A DNA stretch of 64,000 nt from Bacillota bacterium (GTDB lineage: Bacteria > Bacillota > Clostridia > Lachnospirales > Lachnospiraceae). The stretch lies in contig JAEYPP010000083.1 of assembly GCA_023410575.1 (NCBI GenBank), positions 11,248 to 75,247 of the forward strand, read 5' to 3'. Of this stretch, positions 37,378 to 45,542 are shown piece after piece. How positions within the stretch are numbered: the first letter of the stretch is position 1; each line of letters opens with the position of its first letter. The position numbers were made by a program, and so were the translations under genes. The notes beneath the pieces were generated by a model, which saw nothing but the letters and a program-made list of their open reading frames with translations, ran no database searches and was not told the DNA's origin.

Positions 37378-37406
37378 TTGTATTTCATATAAAAAAGTGT
37401 TATGCT
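37378..37406 (+). promoter_or_regulatory. Promoter of the second ABC-F gene
   Basis: TTGTAT (37378-37383), 17-base spacer, extended -10 TGT-TATGCT (37401-37406). Leader only ~20 nt, in contrast to the long leader of the Lsa-like gene. Confidence 0.65.
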
Positions 37407-37434
37407 ATTGATTTGTGAAGAAGAAAGGAACGAT

Positions 37435-39186
37435 ATGATAAAAATTGAAAACTTATCCTACTCATTTCCACAGAAGGATCTATATAATAATATTTCATTT
37501 ACATTAGAAGATGGGCAACATTGCGCCTTGATCGGCACAAGTGGTACTGGTAAGAGTACATTAATTGATATGATTATGAACCCTAATCAATACTTGTTTG
37601 ATGGGAAAATCGAGATTGCTCCAAATTGTCGAATTGGTTATGTTAGTCAATTTTCGTCGCTAGAAAAATCAAAAGAGGTTACAGTTTTTGATTACATTGG
37701 TGAGAAATTTATTAAACTTCAGCAAGAGATTCATGCCCTTTGTACCGAGATGGGAACCTCCACTGAATTGGAAGCTTTACTTGAAAAATATCAAGTAGCG
37801 TTAGATGCATTCCATGCAATAGATGGTGATAACTTTGAAAGTAATATTACAAAGAAACTTAATCTAGCCAACTTAAATAATTACGAAAATCAGCTTGTAA
37901 CCAATCTTAGTGGTGGTGAATTAAAATTAATTCAAGTAATCAAAGAAATGCTTACTGCTCCAGAACTCATGATTATGGACGAGCCCGATGTTTTCTTAGA
38001 TTTTGAACGTTTAAATTCCCTAAAAGATCTGATTAATTCCCACAAAGGAATTATGCTTGTCATAACACATAATCGATACTTATTAAATCATTGCTTTAAT
38101 AAAATCATTCATCTAGAAGATAAGGAACTTCAAGAGTTTGATGGAAGCTATACAGACTATAACTTTTCTCTTCTAGAGAAAAAAATTGATTTACAAGAAC
38201 AAGCAATTGCGGAACAAGAAGAAATTGAACGTAATAAAAAAATACTGGATAAACTTCGAGATGATGCGACCATTCATACATGTGCGGCAAAAGGTCGATC
38301 TGTTCATGCACGTGTTTCTATTCTCAAGCGTTTGGAAGCGAATAAAATTAAAGCTCCATTTGTCGATATCAAACAACCAAACATTCAATTACAAACGAAT
38401 CATCCATTGGAAAATGTCGATGATTTATTAGAATTAGATCACTACTCTGTATCCTTTGATGAATTGTTACTTAACAACGTTTCCTTCGAGCTAAAAGCAA
38501 ATGAAAAAGTTGCAATCATTGGAGCAAATGGAACTGGAAAAACTACATTACTTCGTGATATTTACAAAAACAATTGTGAAGCAATTCACTTACATGAAGA
38601 TGCTAAGATAGCATTTCTATCACAATTACAGGGTGAAATGTTGAATGAATCTAATACGATACTAGATGAATTCCGAGAAGTTTATGATCATCCTTTCGAG
38701 GAAGTGAAAGAATATCTTTCGAACTATGGTTTTGAAGAAGAAGTTCTTACTCAGAAAATCGAATCCTTATCTGGAGGTGAAAAGAATCTTCTCCAATTAG
38801 CAAAGATTTCAACAAGTAATGCAAATCTTTTATTACTTGACGAACCAACGAGTCACCTTGACACTTACTCACAAGCCTCTTTAGAACAAGCTATTCGTAA
38901 CTACAATGGTGCTGTTCTTATGGTATCCCATGATTTTTACACCGTTGTAAACTGTGTCGATTACATCTTATTAATCGAAGATAAAACAGTTCGTAAAATG
39001 AGTAGTCGTAAATTCAGAAAAATGATTTACGCAAACCATTTTGATAAAGACTATCTTGAACTGGAACAAAAGAAAAAAGAAGTAGAAACAAGAATTGAAC
39101 TTGCCCTAAAGAAAACCGACTTTGAACTTGCTAGACAATTACTAGAACAGCTTGAGGCTGTAATAAATATGTTATCAAAGCAGTAA
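37435..39186 (+). CDS. ABC-F family ATPase
   Basis: 583 residues from the ATG at 37435 (AAAGGA five bases upstream). Two ABC domains: first GTSGTGKST / LSGGELKLIQV / LMIMDEPDVFLDF, second GANGTGKTT / LSGGEKNLLQL / LLLDEPTSHLD. The first Walker B has DEPDVFLD where most ABC-F proteins have DEPTNHLD. A long Lys/Glu-rich linker (~225-330) and a C-terminal coiled coil (~535-583) point to action on the ribosome. Antibiotic resistance versus translation-factor role cannot be decided from sequence. Confidence 0.87.
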   Translation: MIKIENLSYSFPQKDLYNNISFTLEDGQHCALIGTSGTGKSTLIDMIMNPNQYLFDGKIEIAPNCRIGYVSQFSSLEKSKEVTVFDYIGEKFIKLQQEIHALCTEMGTSTELEALLEKYQVALDAFHAIDGDNFESNITKKLNLANLNNYENQLVTNLSGGELKLIQVIKEMLTAPELMIMDEPDVFLDFERLNSLKDLINSHKGIMLVITHNRYLLNHCFNKIIHLEDKELQEFDGSYTDYNFSLLEKKIDLQEQAIAEQEEIERNKKILDKLRDDATIHTCAAKGRSVHARVSILKRLEANKIKAPFVDIKQPNIQLQTNHPLENVDDLLELDHYSVSFDELLLNNVSFELKANEKVAIIGANGTGKTTLLRDIYKNNCEAIHLHEDAKIAFLSQLQGEMLNESNTILDEFREVYDHPFEEVKEYLSNYGFEEEVLTQKIESLSGGEKNLLQLAKISTSNANLLLLDEPTSHLDTYSQASLEQAIRNYNGAVLMVSHDFYTVVNCVDYILLIEDKTVRKMSSRKFRKMIYANHFDKDYLELEQKKKEVETRIELALKKTDFELARQLLEQLEAVINMLSKQ

Positions 39187-39227
39187 ATCTGTAGATTCAA
39201 ATATATGGTTCTTAACGCCTAGTTGTT

Positions 39228-39282
39228 CGTAGATAGAGACTGTTCACGCCTTTTATGGTATGTGATACAGTCTCTATCTACG
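39228..39282. terminator. Bidirectional terminator, ABC-F / GH3
   Basis: Perfect 16-base arms CGTAGATAGAGACTGT and ACAGTCTCTATCTACG, with a 23-base loop; TTTTG follows on the plus strand. It lies between convergent genes, 41 bases after the ABC-F stop and 17 bases after the GH3 stop. Confidence 0.85.
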
Positions 39283-39299
39283 TTTTGTATACTTAATTT

Positions 39300-41453
39300 C
39301 TATTCACCTAAAAAAACTTCTTCTTTACTCGTAATTACTGCTTCAAAAGGTTTCTTCCCCATCAGTTCACAGCTACGTGCATCTGGTTGAGATTCACCAA
39401 TGTAAATGTGATACGTACCTTTATGTAACATGAATTTACCATTTTCGTCATAAAGTCCAAATGCACGATCGGTTAATTCAATCTCTACTTCTTTTTCATC
39501 CATCGGAGCTAAGTTGATTTTCTTAAGTCCTTTTAATTGTGCATTTGGTGTATCTACTTCATCACATTTGACGTAAACTTCAATCGTTGCTGCGCCACTT
39601 CGATTTGAAAGATTCTTTAGCTTAGTCTTGCAAATGATCGTATCTCCTTGCTTAATCTCAGATTGACTGACAGAACTTTCTTTCTGCTCAATTTCTAAAT
39701 AACCTAAGCCATATCCAAAAGGATAAAGTGCTGGCTGTTTCATATAACGATACGTTCTGTTCTTCATCGAATAATCTGTAAATTCTGGTAGTTCTTCTGA
39801 AGAAGAATAGAATGTTACTGGTAGCTTTCCTTCTGGAGAGAATTCACCAAATAATACTTCGGCAATTGCACGACCACCCTGTGCACCTGGATACCATCCT
39901 TGAACAATCGCAGGAATATGCTCATCTGCCCACTTCACAGCCAAAGCACTACCTGAAAGTAACACAAGGACAACCGGTTTACCACTTGCATAGATTTCTT
40001 TTAAGATCTCTTCTTGAATCCCAGGTAAATTCAAGTTTGGCTTGTCACCACTTGCAAACTCATTGCCCTGATCGCCTTCTTCTCCTTCCAAACCTGGATC
40101 TAAGCCCATACAAGCAACGATGATATCACTATAATCGCATACAGCACGAACTTCAGATAATCGGTCATTTTCCATACTTAAACCTTGAACTTTTGTATTA
40201 AATAGATGACATCCTTCTGAAGTATAGACACGACAATCATCACCTACATAATCCTTAATTCCCTCTAAAACAGTGATATATTCGGAAGCGGTACCTTCAT
40301 AATTACCAACCAAAGCCTTGCGGTTATTAGCATTAGGTCCGATTACTCCAATTGACTTATACTTTGCTTTGTTTAAAGGAAGTAAATTACCTTCATTCTT
40401 TAATAAAACAATACTCTTTCGACTAGCTTTCAAATTTAATTGTTTACTCTCAGCTGTATCCACCTGATCATACGCAATGTAGGAATATGGTACTTCTTCA
40501 GGATTATCAAACAAACCTAACTTCATTCTTGTCGTAAGAACACGAACAACAGCTCGATCGAGTGTTTCTTCTTTTACTAATCCTTGCGAAACTGCATTTA
40601 ATAAATTCACATAAATATTACCACAGTTTAAGTCACAGCCTTTATTCATAGCTAGTGCAACTGATTCTACTGGTGTTTTTGTTACCATATGGAACTCATG
40701 GAAGTCTTTGATTGCCCAGCAATCGGATGTAACATGTCCACTAAATTCCCATTCTCCACGTAAAATATCGACTAATAATCTCTGGCTTCCGCAACATGGT
40801 TCTGAGTTTGTACGATTATAAGCACCCATAACTGCTTCCACATCTGCTTCTTTTACAAGCGTCTTGAATGCTGGCAGATAGGTTTCCCGCAAATCTTGTT
40901 CCGAAACTTGCGCATTAAAACTATGACGTTGATCTTCTGGCCCACTATGTACCGCAAAATGCTTCGCACATGCTGCTGCTTTGAGATATTTCTCATCTTT
41001 TCCTTGAATACCCTGAACAAATCTTGTTCCAAGTTTTCCACTTAGATATGGATCTTCGCCATAGGTTTCGTGACCACGTCCCCATCTTGGATCTCGGAAT
41101 ATATTTACGTTAGGAGACCAGAACGTTAGTCCTTTATAAATATCATAGTCACCATATTTTTGCTGTGCATTAAATTTACCACGACCTTCGGTTGAGATAC
41201 AGTCCGCAACTTCTTCGATTAAGTCCTCATCAAAAGTTGCTGCTAAACCTATTGCTTGTGGGAATACTGTAGCTACACCTGCTCTCGCAACTCCGTGTAA
41301 TGCTTCGTTCCAGTAATTGTACGCTTTAACGTCCAATCGATCAATCTTTGGTGCAGCATGTAAGGTTTGAAATACTTTCTCTTCTAATGTCATCTGAGCT
41401 ACTAGTTGTTCCGCTCTTTGTTCAAATTCCTTCTGATACATCTTTTTGCTCAT
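39300..41453 (-). CDS. GH3 beta-xylosidase/beta-glucosidase, cytoplasmic
   Basis: 717 residues with no signal peptide, so it should act on imported oligosaccharides. N-terminal TIM barrel with NYWNEALHGVARAG and the catalytic nucleophile Asp in VTSDCWAIKDF (~residue 241); alpha/beta sandwich with LGLDPGLEGEEGDQGNE-like substrate loop (~450-470); C-terminal fibronectin-III-like domain (~590-705). The WNEALHG block is typical of the xylosidase branch of GH3, and the xylanase ~6 kb away supports xylo-oligosaccharides; substrate remains an inference. AGAAGGAAATA precedes the ATG. Confidence 0.9.
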   Translation of the reverse strand: MSKKMYQKEFEQRAEQLVAQMTLEEKVFQTLHAAPKIDRLDVKAYNYWNEALHGVARAGVATVFPQAIGLAATFDEDLIEEVADCISTEGRGKFNAQQKYGDYDIYKGLTFWSPNVNIFRDPRWGRGHETYGEDPYLSGKLGTRFVQGIQGKDEKYLKAAACAKHFAVHSGPEDQRHSFNAQVSEQDLRETYLPAFKTLVKEADVEAVMGAYNRTNSEPCCGSQRLLVDILRGEWEFSGHVTSDCWAIKDFHEFHMVTKTPVESVALAMNKGCDLNCGNIYVNLLNAVSQGLVKEETLDRAVVRVLTTRMKLGLFDNPEEVPYSYIAYDQVDTAESKQLNLKASRKSIVLLKNEGNLLPLNKAKYKSIGVIGPNANNRKALVGNYEGTASEYITVLEGIKDYVGDDCRVYTSEGCHLFNTKVQGLSMENDRLSEVRAVCDYSDIIVACMGLDPGLEGEEGDQGNEFASGDKPNLNLPGIQEEILKEIYASGKPVVLVLLSGSALAVKWADEHIPAIVQGWYPGAQGGRAIAEVLFGEFSPEGKLPVTFYSSSEELPEFTDYSMKNRTYRYMKQPALYPFGYGLGYLEIEQKESSVSQSEIKQGDTIICKTKLKNLSNRSGAATIEVYVKCDEVDTPNAQLKGLKKINLAPMDEKEVEIELTDRAFGLYDENGKFMLHKGTYHIYIGESQPDARSCELMGKKPFEAVITSKEEVFLGE

Positions 41454-41468
41454 TATTTCCTTCTCCTA

Positions 41469-41508
41469 CTATGTGATTGATGATAATATTATGTGATAGA
41501 TCATAATA
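41469..41508. promoter_or_regulatory. Tandem 20-bp repeat in the GH3 leader, operator candidate
   Basis: Two adjacent units (41469-41488 and 41489-41508) agree at about 17 of 20 positions (TATGTGATnGATnATAATA). A minus-strand TATAAT at 41522-41527 predicts transcription from ~41515, so the repeats would lie just downstream of the start, a position for repression. Confidence 0.5.
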
Positions 41509-41643
41509 CTATGAAGTTCAAATTATATTAGTTCAGTAGCAATCTCTATCAATTTACTATTCTTATAAATACATCCATTATTATAGCATATTTTATTATT
41601 TCCTACTATAATAAACTTTTTAACTTCTTTTCCAAACTACTTT

Positions 41644-42366
41644 TTACTCCTGTAGTGTGATAAAATCAATGAGTGGATAACCTTTTAGATGATTCTCCAT
41701 AATCATTTTATTTAAATTAATCCAACTTCGGCACCGATCAAGAATAACTGCATCACTCGTCACAACATTATCTAAGTTTTCTAAAACTGAGTCTACATTT
41801 GGAATTGTTTCCACCTGTACCTCATAATCAAATTCATCTAAAACTTCCAGAATATGTTGCTTTAATTTTCCTGAATTCGATATAGGTGAATCTAGGTAAA
41901 ATACTACTCGATTTACTTTATTTATTTTTAAAATTTCTCCAATGAGTAAAATAGCAGTTTGGGTTTTATCAATTAGCCGATACGTTCCTCGAAGCCCAGC
42001 CAAATCACGGATTGCTCCATCCATACATCTAAGTAACAATGAATTCGACAAAGCAATTTCAAGCGTAATGATAGTATTGAACCCATCGATGTTTACCGTA
42101 CTATTGATTGGAATTCTATCAATTTCTTTTTCTTTCCTTATCTCAATACAATGTTTTGAAGAAATAGCTCTATTTAAGGCTAATCTTTGTCGTTCTGATA
42201 AAAGATAATGATTACCAACAAAAACAGATGCACCTTTCATTTTATACCCCTGATTTAGTAAATAACATAAGTCTTGTCCTGCCTTATACAGCTTTTTTAC
42301 TGCTTCTTCACTGAATTCTTTTACATCTGATGGCATGTTGCCACGCTTTACAATGTTAGGCGTCAT
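41644..42366 (-). CDS. DUF434-domain protein
   Basis: 240 residues, soluble. The N-terminal ~75 residues match the DUF434 pattern (LYKAGQDLCYLLNQGY, FVGNHYLLSERQRLALNRA). The rest has alternating strands and helices with several Asp/Glu (VVFYLDSPISNSG, DAVILDRCRSW), resembling the nuclease-like/PIN-like companion domain found with DUF434. Function unknown. AAGGAT lies ten bases before the ATG; an in-frame ATG ten codons later is an alternative start. Confidence 0.7.
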   Translation of the reverse strand: MTPNIVKRGNMPSDVKEFSEEAVKKLYKAGQDLCYLLNQGYKMKGASVFVGNHYLLSERQRLALNRAISSKHCIEIRKEKEIDRIPINSTVNIDGFNTIITLEIALSNSLLLRCMDGAIRDLAGLRGTYRLIDKTQTAILLIGEILKINKVNRVVFYLDSPISNSGKLKQHILEVLDEFDYEVQVETIPNVDSVLENLDNVVTSDAVILDRCRSWINLNKMIMENHLKGYPLIDFITLQE

Positions 42367-42583
42367 TTTTCATCCAATCCTTCTATTTACGATGTTATTG
42401 ATAAGCCTTTGGTATTAGTTTTAATGAATTCATAACAAAATCCTCTTTCTAAAATTTGAGGTTTATTATGTTCATTAATATTGTTTCCATACATAAGCAC
42501 CAAGCCTCTTTATTCGAAACTAATTTCTATGTATCTCTCCATAGTAGCTGAATCCTTATTATAACCTTATATTTTCGTATATA

Positions 42584-42633
42584 ACAAAGACTGAAAAGTA
42601 AACAAAGTAATAAGTTTACTCTTCAGTCTTTGT
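42584..42633 (-). terminator. Terminator of hcp
   Basis: Twenty-base arms starting ACAAAGACTG and ending CAGTCTTTGT with one mismatch and a ten-base loop, 34 bases past the hcp stop, followed on the minus strand by TATATACG. Confidence 0.75.
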
Positions 42634-42666
42634 GAATCAAAAAATTTTAGGAGAATTATATAAAGT

Positions 42667-44586
42667 TTATTTTAATTTACTTAAGATTTCATCTATGTCA
42701 TAACCATGAACGAAACAAGCTTCTTCTAATGTTTCTGCCTGTGAGGCTGGACATCCTAAGCAATGCATTCCCATAGCCATCAATACACTTGCATTATCTG
42801 GATTGGATTTTAGTACATCTCCAATGACTGTTGTTCTTGTAATTGCACTGCCTTGTGTATTGTTATCCACTTCTTCATGAAAGAACATTCGCATGTCATC
42901 TTCTACTGTGGAAATTCCACCGATTCCAAAGTTATCAACTAATACTTTTGCTACGTTAGGAGAAAGAAAGGCAGGAAGAGTTGGTCCTAAGTGAATTTCT
43001 TTTACCCCTAGGTATAACAAGGATAAAAGTACGATAACTGCCTTTTGCTCATACCAAGCTATATTATAGATAATTGGCAACTCATTGATATCAGCAAGAC
43101 CAAAGACTTCTTTTAATTTTAGAGCAATTAGCGCTAAAGAGTAAGAATCATTACACTGACCAGCATCTAACACTCTTGGAATTCCTCCGATATCTCCTAA
43201 ATTAAGCTTATTATATTTATATTTTGCACATCCGGCAGTTAAAATTACGGTATCCTTCGGAAGAGATTTAGCAAAATCAGTATAGTAATTACGTTTGGAA
43301 GATCTTCCGTCACAACCAGCCATAACAATAAATTTCTTGATTGCTCCAGATTTAACAGCATCAACGACAGCATCAGCTAATGCAAAAACTTGTTCATGCG
43401 CGAATCCACCAATAATTTCACCTGTTTCAATTTCTGTTGGAGCAGCACATGTCTTTGCAAGTTCAATAATCTCGGAGAAATCTTTCTTAGAACCTGCTTC
43501 CCCTTCAATATGCTTACAGCCTGCATATCCTGCTGCACCTGTAGTAAACATTCGATCTTTATAAGATTCTTTTGGAGGTACGATACAGTTTGTTGTCATT
43601 AAGATAGGTCCGTTAAAGGATTCAAACTCTTCTTTTTGCTTCCACCATGCATTACCGTAATTACCTACTAAGTTTGGATATTTCTTTAGATTTGGGTAGT
43701 AATGTGCTGGTAACATTTCAGAATGAGTATATACATCAACACCAGTTCCCTGAGTCTGAATTAATAGCTGTTCTATATCTGCAAGATCATGACCTGAAAC
43801 TAAAATACCTGGGTTCTTTCCAACACCTATATTTACCTTAGTAATCTCTGGATTTCCATAAGTTGATGTATTTGCTGTATCAAGCAATGCCATACCAGAC
43901 ACACCAAACTTACCAGTTTCTAACGTTAATGCAACTAACTCATCTACAGTTAATGAATCATCCATCAATTTCATTAATGATTCTTGCATAAATGCATCAA
44001 TTTCTTCGTTGTCATAGCCTAATGCATTGGCATGTTTAGAATATGCAGAAAGTCCTTTTAAGCCGTAAGTAATCAATTCCCTTAAGGAACGAACATCTTC
44101 ATTCTCGGTTGCTAGAACACCAACTTCCTTGGATTCTGCCTTATCTTTTAATATAGCATTAACTTGTGAATTTGAGCTATTTCCATTAACAAACGTTTTA
44201 AGTCTGTTTAACATACCTGTCTTTTTCTCTTCGTCTATATCCCATGTTGCAGCTTCTGATAAATTTGCTTTATCTGATAACTGTTCCATTAGCTCATTCT
44301 TTATTGCTAAGGTTTCTTTTACCCTTGCATAGAATACCTCGTCATCAAAGTTTGCATTTGTAATTGTTGTAAACAAGTTTAATGTTACATAGTGATTTAC
44401 ATCTTTGGAAACTGTTTTACCCTCACTTCGTAATCGTGTTGTGATTTCTGACAATCCTTTTGTAGCATAGATTAATAAATCCTGCATATTTGCTAAATCC
44501 GCGCTTTTACCGCATACCCCCACTTTCGTACAACCTTTGTTCCCTGCTGTTTCCTGACATTGCATACAAAACATTTCTTTGCTCAT
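42667..44586 (-). CDS. hcp: Hybrid-cluster protein (hydroxylamine reductase) with C-terminal DUF1858 domain
   Basis: 639 residues from the ATG at 44586 (AGAGGAGA seven bases upstream). Proximal iron-sulfur cluster Cys 7, 10, 19 and 25 (MFCMQCQETAGNKGCTKVGVC). The hybrid Fe-S-O cluster is bound by later Cys/Glu/His residues in segments such as TNCIVPPKESY, GCAKYKYNKLN and DAGQCNDSYS. The last ~55 residues (SNPDNASVLMAMGMHCLGCP) are a DUF1858 domain, not present in most Hcp. Hcp reduces NO or hydroxylamine in the anaerobic cytoplasm. A Crp/Fnr-type palindrome sits 41.5 bp upstream of its predicted transcription start. Confidence 0.93.
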   Translation of the reverse strand: MSKEMFCMQCQETAGNKGCTKVGVCGKSADLANMQDLLIYATKGLSEITTRLRSEGKTVSKDVNHYVTLNLFTTITNANFDDEVFYARVKETLAIKNELMEQLSDKANLSEAATWDIDEEKKTGMLNRLKTFVNGNSSNSQVNAILKDKAESKEVGVLATENEDVRSLRELITYGLKGLSAYSKHANALGYDNEEIDAFMQESLMKLMDDSLTVDELVALTLETGKFGVSGMALLDTANTSTYGNPEITKVNIGVGKNPGILVSGHDLADIEQLLIQTQGTGVDVYTHSEMLPAHYYPNLKKYPNLVGNYGNAWWKQKEEFESFNGPILMTTNCIVPPKESYKDRMFTTGAAGYAGCKHIEGEAGSKKDFSEIIELAKTCAAPTEIETGEIIGGFAHEQVFALADAVVDAVKSGAIKKFIVMAGCDGRSSKRNYYTDFAKSLPKDTVILTAGCAKYKYNKLNLGDIGGIPRVLDAGQCNDSYSLALIALKLKEVFGLADINELPIIYNIAWYEQKAVIVLLSLLYLGVKEIHLGPTLPAFLSPNVAKVLVDNFGIGGISTVEDDMRMFFHEEVDNNTQGSAITRTTVIGDVLKSNPDNASVLMAMGMHCLGCPASQAETLEEACFVHGYDIDEILSKLK

Positions 44587-44647
44587 ATTCCTATCTCCTC
44601 TCAATTTATTAGACATTGCTATCTATTGTTTTCTTACTGATAACTGG

Positions 44648-44653
44648 ATTATA
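44648..44653 (-). promoter_or_regulatory. -10 element of hcp
   Basis: Extended TGT-TATAAT on the minus strand; predicted start 44641, 55 bases before the ATG. There is no recognisable -35 box, as expected for an activator-dependent promoter. Confidence 0.7.
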
Positions 44654-44673
44654 ACAGGAATTGAGTAAGAGTT

Positions 44674-44691
44674 TTGTAGCCATAGCTACAA
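44674..44691. promoter_or_regulatory. HcpR/Fnr-like operator of hcp
   Basis: TTGTAGCCATAGCTACAA, palindromic in 16 of 18 positions. Its centre (44682.5) is exactly 41.5 bp upstream of the start predicted from the hcp -10, the classical class II activator position for Crp/Fnr proteins. Near-identical to 55207-55224. Confidence 0.75.
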
Positions 44692-44770
44692 ATTGTAATA
44701 ATTTATACAATTTTTTCTTAGTTAATTTTACTTCGTTTACGATAACGAAACAGCATCAATACATTGTTTT

Positions 44771-44812
44771 ACTTTTTACTTCTTACTTCTTACTTCTTAC
44801 TTCTTACTTCTT
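44771..44812. repeat. Tandem heptamer repeat
   Basis: Six units of ACTTCTT (the first is ACTTTTT). It covers the last codons and stop (44804-44806) of the Cys-rich gene and its 3' flank, 80 bp from the hcp operator. Confidence 0.85.
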
Positions 44813-45181
44813 AACAAAATATACTTCTACTCTATGTTTACAGGTTACACGATAAAACGTTAATACGTATCTATCTTGAAGCTCGATTACAACATGATCA
44901 TCTGTAATTCTTTCACAATCCACCATAATATCCTGAATTCGATACCCATCATCTGCTTTAATTAGTAATGAAAAATCTTTTCCCTTTGTGACTTTTATAT
45001 AACCACATGGACAAATTGTTCCACAGCCATAAGCCCAAGCATCTATCGTGATTCTCTCACTCTTCTTATTCTCACAACAATTTTGATTGCAACAGTAGCT
45101 ATAACCACTATCTCTTTGCATTATATTTGATTGATTGCAGTAATTCATCTTTTTTCTAGCACAGCACTTACCTTTTCCCAC
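44804..45181 (-). CDS. Cysteine-rich small protein, unknown function
   Basis: 125 residues from the GTG at 45181, chosen for AAGGGG six bases upstream; the in-frame GTG at 45202 has no ribosome site. Twelve Cys, several in pairs (KCC, YCCNQNCC, GCGTICPCG), in the N-terminal 60 residues suggest metal binding or disulfides. The C-terminal half looks like a small beta domain (SLLIKADDGYRIQDIMVD). No signal peptide. Not recognised. It lies between the CBM gene and hcp on the same strand. Confidence 0.55.
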   Translation of the reverse strand: MGKGKCCARKKMNYCNQSNIMQRDSGYSYCCNQNCCENKKSERITIDAWAYGCGTICPCGYIKVTKGKDFSLLIKADDGYRIQDIMVDCERITDDHVVIELQDRYVLTFYRVTCKHRVEVYFVKK

Positions 45182-45334
45182 TGTTCGCCCCTTAGTAAAC
45201 ACGTTAATATATGATATTCTATCTAATAAAATTTGTCACTCTTGACTACCCTACAATTTGTCTTACCGTTCTACTAACTGTTGCATCTTGCGGAGCCTTT
45301 TTATAGGGTTGTTGCACTAGCTGAATATTGTATT

Positions 45335-45433
45335 GAAGGGTGATGGTATTTTTCGGAGAGCCTTACAAGTCCCCACACGCACTTTGTGGTGCTTGTGAGA
45401 GTAGTGCTACAGCGAAAATATACATCACTCTTC
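45335..45433. repeat. Large structured inverted repeat, family member 2
   Basis: Outer arms GAAGGGTGATGGTATTTTTC and GAAAATATACATCACTCTTC pair over ~20 bp with a few mismatches. Inside are two smaller stems, CTTACAAG/CTTGTGAG and CCACA/TGTGG. Sequence blocks of the core recur at 11240-11280 and 54320-54375. Confidence 0.7.
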
Positions 45434-45483
45434 ATTCTTTATTCATACTGCTCTTACTTAGTGCGACAGCCCCATAAAAAAAG

Positions 45484-45517
45484 CTCCTTACTTAGGTATA
45501 TATAACCTAAAAAGGAG
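45484..45517 (-). terminator. Terminator of the CBM-only gene
   Basis: CTCCTTTTTAGGT and ACCTAAGTAAGGAG arms on the minus strand with a short AT loop, followed by CTTTTTTT; 26 bases past the stop. Confidence 0.85.
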
Positions 45518-45542
45518 TTTTTTCATTAATTGCTATAAAACA

